Source: Pseudomonadota bacterium | GTDB taxonomy: Bacteria > Pseudomonadota > Gammaproteobacteria > Burkholderiales > Rhodocyclaceae | NCBI GenBank assembly: GCA_018241685.1 | Contig: JAFEDJ010000040.1 | Span: forward strand, 1 to 54,280 | Length of the DNA: 54,280 nt | Direction: 5' to 3' | Shown: positions 24,855 through 32,879 of the stretch, piece after piece | How the letters are laid out: each line of letters starts with the position of its first letter | Position numbering within the stretch: the first letter of the stretch is position 1 | The notes under the pieces: model-generated | Databases searched by the model: none | What the model saw: only the letters and a program-made list of their open reading frames with translations | What the model was told of the DNA's origin: nothing | Translations under genes and position numbers: made by a program

Positions 24855-27782
24855 ATGACGGCCGAAACCTCACCCTCCAGGCCGGCACGTCGTTTCCGCT
24901 GGCCGCTGCACATCCATATTTCGACACTGTTCTTCGTGCTGGTGCTGCTCGCTGGCGGCAGCATCGCCTGGCTGTCCTACACGCGTAGCGCGCAGATGCT
25001 GGAGCGGGCCGCCGGCGATCTGCTGGGGCGTATTTCGCAGCAGACCGTAGGCGATACGGAGAGCCTGTTGCAGCCCGTCAACGCCAGCCTGCGCCTGCTG
25101 GCCCTGCAGCCGCTGGTGCGGGCCGGCACGCTGGCCGAGCGGCGCGAGAGCCTGGCTGTCCTGCAGGAGGCGCTGCTGGCCACGCCATCGGTGAGCTCCT
25201 TCTACGTCGGCTACGCAACGGGCGATTTCTTTCTGCTGATGCGTTTCACCAGCGACGAGGACCGACGCCAGCTCGGCGCGCCGCGGGAGGCGGCTTACGT
25301 GATCCAGAGCATCACTGGACAGGACGGGCGCTTCATCTTTCTTGACAATCAACTGGCTGAGCTGAAGTTGCGGGAGCGCCCCGAATATCCGCGCAATTAC
25401 GATCCACGCCGGCGCGGCTGGTTCACGCAGGCCATGGGCAGCCGCGACTCGATACTGACCGCGCCTTACCTGTTCGCAGCCACCGGCAAGCTCGGCGTGA
25501 CGCTGGCACGCCGTGCCGAGTCTGGCCGCGCGGTGGTGGGGGCTGACATCCGCCTGGCCACGCTGGACGACACGCTGCGCCGCCAGCGCATTACGCCGGG
25601 CTCCCATCTGGTGCTGTTCGATGAGGACAAGCGGGTCATCGCCTACTCGGAGCCGGGCTGGCAGCCCCGTGCAGTCGGCGGCGTCGTCGAGCGGCCGCTG
25701 CTGTCGGCGCTGGATGGCGGCGGGTTGGCGGGGCTGGCGGCCCGCTTGCCGGCGCTCGACGGGGCTGGCGAGATGCCGTTGACCGCCTTCGAGTCTAGTG
25801 GGCGCAACTGGCACGGGGCGGTGGCGCGCCTTTCCATGCAGGGTGGGCGGCCGATTTATCTCGGCGTGGCGATCCCCGACGAAGAGTTGTTGGTCGAGGC
25901 GCGGGCCATTCGTGATAGCTCCATCGTGGCGACCTTGATCGTCGTGCTGCTGGCTTTGCCGCTGACCTACTGGACGGCCCGCCTGGTGGCACGGCCAATC
26001 CGCGAACTGGCCGTGGAGACAGCGGCGATCCGCCGTTTCGACTTCGCCGGGGCGGTGAAGACCTGCTCGGTAGTGCGTGAGGTGGACGATCTGGCAGCGG
26101 ATCTGGGCGCGATGAAGGGCGCGGTCCGGCGCTTCCTCGACATCGCGTCGCTGATCGCCGAGGAGTCCGACTTCGACCGTCTGCTGCCGCGCCTGGTAGA
26201 CGAGACGCTGGCGGTGGTCGGCGCACGGGCCGGGGTGCTCTACCTGGCGCGGGACGGTGACGGCGGTGACGGCCTGGATGCGGTGGCCTTGCGCGGCGCC
26301 GATGGCAATAGTCTGCCGATGCCCTTTGCGCCGCCGGGGGAGGCGATGGCCGAACTGGTGGCCCGGGGGGCCCGCTCTGCGGTCGGAGAGCTACGTTCCG
26401 GGCACGGTGCCGGGCGTAGTTGCACTGGTTTGTGTGAAGCCATCGGCGAGCACACGCTGGCCTATCTGGCGGTGCCGCTGCTGGACCGCAAGCAGCAGCG
26501 CCTGGGTTTGCTGGTGCTGTGGTTCCGGCAGGCGCCGGACCCGGAGCTGGTGCATTTCGTGGAGGCGCTGTCCGGTTCGGCGGCGGTGTCCGTCGAGACC
26601 CGGGGCCTGATCCACGCCCAGAAGCAGATGTTCGAATCCTTCGTCCGCCTGCTGGCCGGCGCCATCGACGCCAAGAGCCCTTACACCGGTGGCCACTGCG
26701 CGCGGGTGCCGGAGCTGTCGAAGATGCTGGCGCGGGCGGCCTGTGCGGCGACCGACGGGCCGTACCGCGACTTCTGCCTCAACGACGAGGAGTGGGAGGC
26801 GGTGCACATCGCGGCCTGGCTGCACGATTGCGGCAAGGTGACCACACCGGAATACGTGGTGGACAAGGCCACCAAGCTGGAGACGATCTACGACCGCATC
26901 CACGAGGTGCGAATGCGTTTCGAGGTGCTCAAGCGCGATGCGGAGGTGGCTTGCTGGCGGGCTATCGCCGATGGGGCGGATGCCGTCGAAGCCCGGGCAC
27001 GGCTGACCGGAGCGTGGGCCCGGCTCGACGAGGAGTTCGCCTTCGTGGCGTCGTGCAATGAGGGCGGCGAGGCGATGGCGCCGGAGCGCGTCGAGCGCCT
27101 GCGCCAGATCGCCGGGCGGACTTGGCTGCGTACCCTCGATGATCGGCTCGGCGTTTCCGAGGACGAGCGGCGTCGCAAGCCGGTCACAATCCTGCCGGTG
27201 CAGGAGGCGCTGCTGGCCGACAAACCCGAGCATCGTATCGAGCGCCGGCCGGAGGAGCGCATTGCGGCGGACAACCCGTGGGGTTTTCGCATGGCGGTGC
27301 CGGAACTGCTCTACAACCGTGGCGAACTGGCCAACCTGTCGGTGGCGCGGGGCACCCTCACCGAGGAGGACCGCTACAAGATCAACGAACACATCGTGCA
27401 AACCATCCGCATGCTCGCCGCGCTGCCCTTCCCGCGTCATCTGAAGGCGGTGCCGGAGCTCGCCGGCGGGCACCACGAGAAGATGGACGGCACCGGCTAC
27501 CCACGCGGCCTGCGCCGGGACGAGATGAGCCCGGTAGCGCGGATGATCGCAATCGCCGACATCTTCGAGGCGCTGACTGCAGTGGACCGCCCCTACAAGC
27601 GCGGCAAGCGCCTGTCGGAGGCGATGGCGATCATGGCGCGCATGCGCGACGCGGCGCACATCGACGCGGAATTGTTCGCACTGTTCGTGCAGGCGGGAGT
27701 GTATCGGGATTACGCGCTGCGCTTCATGCAGCCGGAGTGCATCGACGAGGTCGACGAGGCGGTGCTGCTGGCGCAGGGCTGA
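24855..27782 (+). CDS. dCache-HAMP-GAF-HD-GYP phosphodiesterase
   Basis: 975 residues. Order: membrane helix (about 20-40), a periplasmic double-Cache sensor (about 45-340, with YDPRRRGWFTQA typical of dCache), second helix and HAMP (about 355-415), GAF (about 425-590), then an HD-GYP domain. The metal motif HDCGK is near residue 656 and DGTGYP near 878, so the two are separated by about 220 residues instead of the usual 60. The HHEKMDGTGYPRGL core is intact, so c-di-GMP hydrolysis is expected. An 18-base gap from the AraC gene suggests possible co-transcription, but there is no evidence that they share a pathway. The periplasmic ligand is unknown. Confidence 0.9.
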   Translation: MTAETSPSRPARRFRWPLHIHISTLFFVLVLLAGGSIAWLSYTRSAQMLERAAGDLLGRISQQTVGDTESLLQPVNASLRLLALQPLVRAGTLAERRESLAVLQEALLATPSVSSFYVGYATGDFFLLMRFTSDEDRRQLGAPREAAYVIQSITGQDGRFIFLDNQLAELKLRERPEYPRNYDPRRRGWFTQAMGSRDSILTAPYLFAATGKLGVTLARRAESGRAVVGADIRLATLDDTLRRQRITPGSHLVLFDEDKRVIAYSEPGWQPRAVGGVVERPLLSALDGGGLAGLAARLPALDGAGEMPLTAFESSGRNWHGAVARLSMQGGRPIYLGVAIPDEELLVEARAIRDSSIVATLIVVLLALPLTYWTARLVARPIRELAVETAAIRRFDFAGAVKTCSVVREVDDLAADLGAMKGAVRRFLDIASLIAEESDFDRLLPRLVDETLAVVGARAGVLYLARDGDGGDGLDAVALRGADGNSLPMPFAPPGEAMAELVARGARSAVGELRSGHGAGRSCTGLCEAIGEHTLAYLAVPLLDRKQQRLGLLVLWFRQAPDPELVHFVEALSGSAAVSVETRGLIHAQKQMFESFVRLLAGAIDAKSPYTGGHCARVPELSKMLARAACAATDGPYRDFCLNDEEWEAVHIAAWLHDCGKVTTPEYVVDKATKLETIYDRIHEVRMRFEVLKRDAEVACWRAIADGADAVEARARLTGAWARLDEEFAFVASCNEGGEAMAPERVERLRQIAGRTWLRTLDDRLGVSEDERRRKPVTILPVQEALLADKPEHRIERRPEERIAADNPWGFRMAVPELLYNRGELANLSVARGTLTEEDRYKINEHIVQTIRMLAALPFPRHLKAVPELAGGHHEKMDGTGYPRGLRRDEMSPVARMIAIADIFEALTAVDRPYKRGKRLSEAMAIMARMRDAAHIDAELFALFVQAGVYRDYALRFMQPECIDEVDEAVLLAQG

Positions 27783-27867
27783 GGCGACGGGGCGTACTGC
27801 GGGAGAGCGGAGGAAGGGGGCCCGGCAGCGGATCGCGCCGCCGGGCGGGGTGTGGTACGGACGAAGA

Positions 27868-28986
27868 TCAGTTCGTCAGGTTGGCGGCTGCCAGGGCGGT
27901 CAACCAGCCGCTGGCCACGACGCCGGCCGGGAACAGCAGGCGCATGCGGGTCGGGAAGGGATAGCTCTCGACCCAGCGATAGAACACGGATCCGCCGGCG
28001 ATGCTGACGGACAGTGCGACCAGCAGGCCGGCCGCGTTGATGACCGGGTTGGTCGGGAAGAAGTAGGTGATGGTGGCATTGACCAGCAGGCACAGCGGGA
28101 AATGCACCAGGAACACCGAATAGGAAATGCGGCTCAGGCGGGCCAGTGGGGCCGGCAGCGGCATGGTGTGCAGTACGTGGGTCCACCGGGCCAGGCCGAG
28201 AAAGACCGCGACGGTGCCGGCAATCGCGATACGACCGCGGAAGTCCACGCTCAGTGCGGCGATGGCCAGCAGGGCCAGCAGGGCCAGCCAGCGGCCGGCG
28301 CGTTCGCGGCCGGAGGCCCACCAGGCCAGGATGCCCATGCCGAAGGCGCCGAAGAAGTAGAAGGCGCTCTCGTCCCACCAGGCGTCCCGGTTGAAGTAGA
28401 ACAGGGACGCGATGGTCATGCCGCCGATCAGCAGCGGCGCGGCGGCGCGCAGGGCCGGCTGGCGGTGGGCCAGCTGGGTCGGCAGCCACAGCAGCAGGAT
28501 GCCCAGCGCGAAGAGCTGGAAGTCGATGGCCACGTACCACACGCCGGCCGACAGGGCTTCCTGGTCGAGCAGATCATGCAGCAGCAGTACGTGGGCCAGC
28601 AGGCGGGGCAGGTCGGGGGCCGACGAGATGGAGTGGTGGTCCATCACCAGGCCGGCCAGCGCCGAACAGCAGATGGCAATCAGCAGCGCGGCGGAATAGG
28701 GAACGACGAGGCGGGTATAGCGCTGCAGCAGCGCGTACAACGGCACGATCGGCGTCGGCAGCCCGGCGGGGGCGAACTTGGATGCGAACAGGAAACCGGA
28801 GACGACCAGGAAGATCTGCACCGCCATGCGGGCATAGACGTCCAGGCCTTCGATCAACGTCGGCATGAGGGGTTTGGCCACATCGGCCATCGGCCCGTAG
28901 AAGGCCAGGTGGTGCAGCACGATCAATACACAGGCGATGGCCTTGAGGGCATCTATCGCCGGCATTCTTAGAGCTTCACTGCGCAT
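27868..28986 (-). CDS. Acyltransferase 3 family membrane protein
   Basis: 372 residues with about ten membrane helices. The N-terminus IDALKAIACVLIVLHHL carries the conserved His pair region of acyltransferase-3 enzymes, which acylate sugars or glycans at the membrane; RISYSVFLVHFPLCLLV is the second conserved block. The substrate is unknown. ATG 28986 has GGAGG about 12 bases upstream; the internal ATG at 28965 is possible. It stands alone on the minus strand between the HD-GYP gene and the YceI operon. A strong promoter-like pair lies about 220 bases upstream. Confidence 0.88.
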   Translation of the reverse strand: MRSEALRMPAIDALKAIACVLIVLHHLAFYGPMADVAKPLMPTLIEGLDVYARMAVQIFLVVSGFLFASKFAPAGLPTPIVPLYALLQRYTRLVVPYSAALLIAICCSALAGLVMDHHSISSAPDLPRLLAHVLLLHDLLDQEALSAGVWYVAIDFQLFALGILLLWLPTQLAHRQPALRAAAPLLIGGMTIASLFYFNRDAWWDESAFYFFGAFGMGILAWWASGRERAGRWLALLALLAIAALSVDFRGRIAIAGTVAVFLGLARWTHVLHTMPLPAPLARLSRISYSVFLVHFPLCLLVNATITYFFPTNPVINAAGLLVALSVSIAGGSVFYRWVESYPFPTRMRLLFPAGVVASGWLTALAAANLTN

Positions 28987-29203
28987 GGGTTCGCGTGTCC
29001 TCCGGAAGGCAGGAATCGATGCTCAACATGCGGGCACGAGCGGGCTCGGTGGCCTGCTCGGGCGGACAGGATCTGCGGGAAGAAAAGGTGGCCGATGCAG
29101 TTCCGGCAAAGTGTGCCGGATGCTCGACGAAGCTGGGACAGAAACAGATCAATCCGGAAAATCGCCGGTTGGGGCGATGTTGCTCGGCGTGTTGAACGCT
29201 AAG

Positions 29204-29245
29204 CCGTAATTATACGGACCGTACGGCGGGGTGTGGTCAAAATTC
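29204..29245 (-). promoter_or_regulatory. Palindromic promoter with TATAAT box
   Basis: On the minus strand, TTGACC is followed after 20 bases by a perfect TATAAT. The TATAAT lies inside the palindrome CCGTATAATTACGG, and a second palindrome CCGTACGG falls in the spacer. The long spacer is suboptimal, which together with the overlapping dyads suggests a regulated promoter for the acyltransferase gene. Confidence 0.5.
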
Positions 29246-29252
29246 GCCCAAA

Positions 29253-29280
29253 ATGGGCATATCCTGAAAGATATGCCCAT
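29253..29280 (-). terminator. Terminator of the YceI operon
   Basis: ATGGGCATATC (29253-29263) pairs perfectly with GATATGCCCAT (29270-29280), an 11-pair stem with a six-base loop. On the minus strand a short TTTT follows the stem. It is positioned 38 bases downstream of the second YceI gene. Confidence 0.7.
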
Positions 29281-29317
29281 CCGTCCGGCGGGAGGCGCGG
29301 GCGCGCCCCCGGTGGGC

Positions 29318-29884
29318 TTACGGCTTGTAGGCTTCGACGGCGATGGTCAGCTTGACCTCGTCGCCCACGTAGGGCGCGTACTTGCCGGCGTTGAACTCGG
29401 TGCGCTTGATGGTGGCGGTGGCGTTGGCGCCACAGGCCGGCTTCTTCAGCATCGGGTGGTCCATGCAGTGGAAGGAGGTGACGGTCAGGGTCACCGGCTT
29501 GGTGATGCCTTTGACGGTCAGGTTGCCTTCGATAGTGGCCGGCTTGTCACCGTCGAAGTTCACCTTGGTGGACTTGTAGGTGATGGTCGGGTACTTGGCG
29601 GTGTCGAAGAAGTCCTCACCCTGCAGGTGGCTGTTGAACAGCGGGTAGCCGGAATCCACCGAGGTGGCGTCGATGGTCACGTCGACGGAGCCGGTCTTGG
29701 CGGCCTTGTCCAGCGTGATGGTGCCGCTGGTCTTGTCGAAGCGCGACAGCTGGGTGGAGTAGCCGAAGTGGCTGTACTCGAAGCGCGGGTAGGTGTGGGT
29801 GCCTTCGATGGTGTAGGTTTCCGGCGCGGCGAAGGCGGCGGACGACAGGGCGGCGGCGATGGCCAGGGTGACGAGTTTCTTCAT
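29318..29884 (-). CDS. YceI-family periplasmic protein
   Basis: 188 residues. Signal peptide (AALSSAAFA) then a lipocalin-like YceI fold, shown by YTIEGTHTYPRFEYSHFGYS, TSVDSGYPLFNSHLQGEDFF, YPTITYKST and LTVKGITKPVTLTV. YceI proteins bind polyisoprenoid or quinone-like lipids in a beta-barrel pocket. A single cysteine pair (FHCMDHP and KPACGAN) may form a disulfide. The gene is last in a leftward five-gene operon and is followed by a strong hairpin; a second YceI gene lies 49 bases upstream. The paralogues share overall layout but little sequence. Confidence 0.92.
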   Translation of the reverse strand: MKKLVTLAIAAALSSAAFAAPETYTIEGTHTYPRFEYSHFGYSTQLSRFDKTSGTITLDKAAKTGSVDVTIDATSVDSGYPLFNSHLQGEDFFDTAKYPTITYKSTKVNFDGDKPATIEGNLTVKGITKPVTLTVTSFHCMDHPMLKKPACGANATATIKRTEFNAGKYAPYVGDEVKLTIAVEAYKP

Positions 29885-29933
29885 GCTGAATCTCCGTTTT
29901 ACGTTGAGGTTTGGGGGTGGGGATTGTTGGGGA

Positions 29934-30509
29934 TTACTTCTTGGCCACGGCCACCGGGGCAGCCACGACGTGGAACTTGATCTCGATTTCGTTGGCGACG
30001 GCGCTGACATCGGACCACGGGCCTTCGCCGATGTTGAAGTCCATGCGCTTGAGCACGAAGGCGCCGTCGAAGACGCCGTTGGCGGCGTCCTGCTTGAAGG
30101 TGAAGGGGGCGGTGACGTCGCGGGTCTGGCCCTTGATGGTCATCTTGCCGACGGCCTCGAAGCGGTTGCCGCCGAGGGCCTTGACGCCGGTGGACACGAA
30201 CTTGGCGGTCGGGAAGGCCTTGACGTTGAACCACTGCTTGCCGACCACTTCGTCGTTGGCGTCCTTGGAGCCGGCGTCGATGCTGGCCAGGTCGATCTCC
30301 AGCGTGGTGCTGGCGGCGGTCGGCTTGGCCGGGTCGAAGGCCAGCTGGGCGGTGAACTTCTTGAAGCTGCCGGGCACCGGCACACCCATCTGCTTGGACG
30401 TGAAGGCGAGGCTGCTCTTGGCGGCATCCACCTGCTTGAACTCGACGGCGTGGGCGGCGCCGGCCAGCAGCAGGGCGGCGGCGGACAGGGCGATGTGATT
30501 GATCTTCAT
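29934..30509 (-). CDS. YceI-family periplasmic protein, second copy
   Basis: 191 residues. Signal peptide (LLLAGAAHA) then a YceI domain: FKQVDAAKSSLAFTSKQMGV, ASIDAGSKDANDEVVGKQWF, FPTAKFVSTGVKAL and MTIKGQTRDVTAPFTF. A basic tail (VAVAKK) ends it. The cytochrome b561 gene lies just upstream and another YceI gene downstream; a YceI/b561 pairing is common and suggests handling of a quinone or isoprenoid electron carrier, though that is inference. ATG 30509 begins the signal peptide. Confidence 0.92.
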   Translation of the reverse strand: MKINHIALSAAALLLAGAAHAVEFKQVDAAKSSLAFTSKQMGVPVPGSFKKFTAQLAFDPAKPTAASTTLEIDLASIDAGSKDANDEVVGKQWFNVKAFPTAKFVSTGVKALGGNRFEAVGKMTIKGQTRDVTAPFTFKQDAANGVFDGAFVLKRMDFNIGEGPWSDVSAVANEIEIKFHVVAAPVAVAKK

Positions 30510-30537
30510 GATGTCTCTCCTTGTATTGGGGGGCGGC

Positions 30538-31077
30538 TTACTTGCCGAAGGGCAGCATGCGGCGCAGCGTGCTGTCCTTGTCGATGATGTGGTGCTTGAG
30601 GGCGCCGGCCAGGTGCAGGCCGACCAGGGTGATCAGCGACCAGCTGAGGACTTCGTGCATCTCCTCGAGCAGCTCACCCAGCTCCTTGTCCTTGCCGATC
30701 AGGTCGGGGATCGGCAGCACGCCGAAATACACCACCTGGAAGCCCTTGGCCGAGCTCATCAGCCAGCCCGACAGCGGTACCAGGAACATCAGCAGGTACA
30801 GCAGGTGATGGGTGCCCTCGGCGATCTTGTGCTGCCAGGCCGGCATCGGCAGCGGTGCCGGCGGGCGGTGGGTGAGGCGCCACAGGATGCGCGGCACGAA
30901 CAGCAGCAGCACCGTCATGCCGATCCACTTGTGATACGAGTACAGCTTGAGCTTGGTGGGCGACAGGGTCAGCTCATGCATGTAGAGACCCAGCGGGAAG
31001 GCCGCCAGGATCAGGATGGCGATCAGCCAGTGGGCCGCGATGGCGGGGCCGGTATAGCGTTCGGTGGGTTTGTTCAT
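30538..31077 (-). CDS. Cytochrome b561 (CybB-like)
   Basis: 179 residues, four membrane helices. Haem histidines are visible in IAAHWLIAILIL (helix 1), LYSYHKWIGM (helix 2), EGTHHLLYLLMF (helix 3) and GLHLAGALKHHI (helix 4), matching CybB-type quinol-linked cytochrome b561. It is longer-tailed than the b561 at 798 and lacks a PepSY partner. It precedes two YceI genes in the same operon and follows the DODA dioxygenase by two bases. It likely passes electrons from the quinone pool to a periplasmic acceptor. Confidence 0.92.
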   Translation of the reverse strand: MNKPTERYTGPAIAAHWLIAILILAAFPLGLYMHELTLSPTKLKLYSYHKWIGMTVLLLFVPRILWRLTHRPPAPLPMPAWQHKIAEGTHHLLYLLMFLVPLSGWLMSSAKGFQVVYFGVLPIPDLIGKDKELGELLEEMHEVLSWSLITLVGLHLAGALKHHIIDKDSTLRRMLPFGK

Positions 31078-31079
31078 TT

Positions 31080-31895
31080 TTATTGCTCCGTGCGGAAAGG
31101 GGACGCACTGCCTGTTTGCCACAGGTAAGCGTCCATCGCCAGACCGCCGTAGGTGTATTCCGGTTCCAGGCGGAGGGGGATTTCGTCCTTTTCTGCAGCG
31201 CCGAGGGCGACGAACAACGGCAGCAGGTGCTCCTCGCTGGGATGGGCATCGGCGCCGTGAGGGGCGACGCGGCGGTAGTCCAGCAGGGTCGGGCGGTCGT
31301 CGCGGGACAGGGCTTCGCCGAGCCAGTCGGAGAAGATCCGCGCCTGTGGGACGGGCTGGCTGTTGGTGCCCCAGGTGAGCCAGCCGAAGTTGTGGGTCAC
31401 GGCGCCGGAGGCGAGGATCAGCACGCCTTCGTCGCGCAGCGGACGCAGCGCGACGCCGAGGCGGCGGTGCCAGTCGGTGCCGGCGTAGGGCTGCAACGCG
31501 AGCTGGACGACCGGGATGTCGGCTTGCGGGTACATGGCTTTCAGCGGAATCCAGGCGCCGTGGTCGAGGCCGCGGTCGGGCACTTCTTCGATCGGCAGGC
31601 CGGCGCCGGCGAGGAGTTCGCGGACCCGCGCGGCCACATCCGGCGCGCCGGGGGCCGGGTATTCCATCGCGTACAGGGCCGGCGGGAAACCGCCGAAGTC
31701 GTGGATGGTCTCCGGTGTCGCGGCGGTGCTGACGGTCGGCTGGCGGGCCGCCCAGTGGGCGGAAATCACCAGTACCGCGCGGGGCCGCGGCAGGTCCGCG
31801 CCGAGGCGTTCCCACAGGTGGACCGTGGCACCTGGGTTGAGCAGCACGTCGGGCGCGCCGTGGGACACGAAGAGGACGGGTTGGCGGGCGGTCAT
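31080..31895 (-). CDS. DODA-type extradiol dioxygenase family protein
   Basis: 271 residues. VLFVSHGAPDVLL and VLVISAHWAARQPTVST hold the first two metal histidines of LigB/DODA-type enzymes; RGLDHGAWIPLKAMYPQADIPV is the diagnostic block, and SGAVTHNFGWL and YTYGGLAMDAYLW complete it. Such enzymes open a catechol ring with O2 and a divalent metal, or in the E. coli relative YgiD act on dihydroxyphenylalanine. The substrate here is unknown. The start ATG at 31895 has GAGGAG upstream and overlaps the stop of the NmrA-like gene by four bases, so it is co-translated with that reductase. Confidence 0.92.
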   Translation of the reverse strand: MTARQPVLFVSHGAPDVLLNPGATVHLWERLGADLPRPRAVLVISAHWAARQPTVSTAATPETIHDFGGFPPALYAMEYPAPGAPDVAARVRELLAGAGLPIEEVPDRGLDHGAWIPLKAMYPQADIPVVQLALQPYAGTDWHRRLGVALRPLRDEGVLILASGAVTHNFGWLTWGTNSQPVPQARIFSDWLGEALSRDDRPTLLDYRRVAPHGADAHPSEEHLLPLFVALGAAEKDEIPLRLEPEYTYGGLAMDAYLWQTGSASPFRTEQ

Positions 31896-32773
31896 GAGGT
31901 GCTCCTCGGGGTGAAGTATTCGTGGATCATGCAGTCGAGGGACTTGGGCGGGTGGCCGACCAAGGCCGCGAAATCATTGCTGGTGCGCGCAAAGCGCCCT
32001 TCGGCGACGGCACGGAACAGGCTGCCGAGGGCGCTGGCCTGCCATGCCGGCAGGCCGGCCTGCTGCTGGGCGGCGACGTAATCGGCCTCGGCGATCTCCG
32101 TGTAGCGCAGCGGCCGGCCGCCGACCCGGGCGATCTTGCCGGCGATTGCCGCGTAGCCGCTGGCGACCTGGCCGGTGAGTTCATACACATGCTTTTCCAG
32201 GCGCGGGGCGAGGGCGGCTGCGGCCATGGCCTGGGCCAGCTCGTCGCGGGACACCAGGCTGACGATCCCTTCGCCGGCCGGCAGCGCCAGGATGCCGTCG
32301 TTCAGCGCCGGCCCGGCCAGTTGGGGCAGGTCGTCGGCGTACAGCGTGTTGCGCAGCACCGTGTGGGCGAGGCCGCTGTCGGCCAGGGCATTTTCGGCCT
32401 CCCGGTGCACCGCGGCGCATTCGGCTGGCGAATCGGCGGCCACATCCAGCAGGCTGACGTAGAAGACGTGCTGCACGCCGGCGTCGCGGGCGGCGGCGAT
32501 GGCCTGGCGATGGCGGGCGATGCGCTGCGGCCGCGGGCCGTCGGTGGTGGTCAGGATCAGCCGCTCGATGCCGGCGAAAGCGTCGGCGAGCGTGGCCGGC
32601 TGGTCGAAGTCCCCGTGGCGGATCTCCACGCCGCGGCTCGCCAGGTCGGCGGCCCGGGCGGGCTCGCGGACGCTCACCGCCAGCCGGCCGGCCACGGGGG
32701 CCGGGGAGCGGGCGATGAGGTGCTGGACGATGCGCCGGCCGAATCGGCCATTGGCGCCGCTGACGAGGATCAC
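31892..32773 (-). CDS. NAD(P)H-binding NmrA-like quinone reductase
   Basis: 293 residues from a GTG at 32773. ILVSGANGRFGRRIVQHLI is the nucleotide-binding motif, and AAARDAGVQHVFYVSL and HTVLRNTLYADDL match YtfG/QOR2-type proteins that reduce quinones with NADPH. The frame runs 42 codons further upstream across the regulator start, but AGAGAG near the GTG and the alignment to family N-termini support 32773. It is the first gene of the leftward operon. The divergent LysR gene, 106 bases away, is its likely controller. A quinone/catechol detoxification route with the dioxygenase is plausible. Confidence 0.88.
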   Translation of the reverse strand: MILVSGANGRFGRRIVQHLIARSPAPVAGRLAVSVREPARAADLASRGVEIRHGDFDQPATLADAFAGIERLILTTTDGPRPQRIARHRQAIAAARDAGVQHVFYVSLLDVAADSPAECAAVHREAENALADSGLAHTVLRNTLYADDLPQLAGPALNDGILALPAGEGIVSLVSRDELAQAMAAAALAPRLEKHVYELTGQVASGYAAIAGKIARVGGRPLRYTEIAEADYVAAQQQAGLPAWQASALGSLFRAVAEGRFARTSNDFAALVGHPPKSLDCMIHEYFTPRSTS

Positions 32774-32820
32774 GGCAGTTCTCTCTTGTTGGGTGTTGGT
32801 TTGTGGAGCGAACTTTATGC

Positions 32821-32838
32821 TTTCGATTGGAACGGAAA
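32821..32838. promoter_or_regulatory. Candidate LysR-type operator
   Basis: TTTC and GAAA arms are separated by ten bases (TTTC-GATTGGAACG-GAAA) in the gap between the divergent quinone reductase and LysR genes. LysR sites are short dyads of this kind. Weak evidence, from one site read by eye. Confidence 0.35.
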
Positions 32839-32879
32839 TAGCCTTTAATGGTGAAATGTTTGTTGCCTGATTTGAAACA

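Larger units (their letters stand above)
28987..29317. other. Gap between acyltransferase and YceI genes
   Basis: This 331-base gap has no convincing gene. It holds a minus-strand promoter-like palindrome near 29204-29226 and a terminator hairpin at 29253-29280. The rest, about 29000-29200, is unassigned. A short frame there with two CxxC pairs is listed among rejected items. Confidence 0.5.

Noticed and set aside
28995..29195. 66-codon frame with two CxxC pairs (CAGC and CSAC) in the gap before the YceI genes
   Set aside because: Zinc-ribbon-like cysteines are tempting, but there is no ribosome site and the upstream part reads as non-coding. Chance is the simpler reading.
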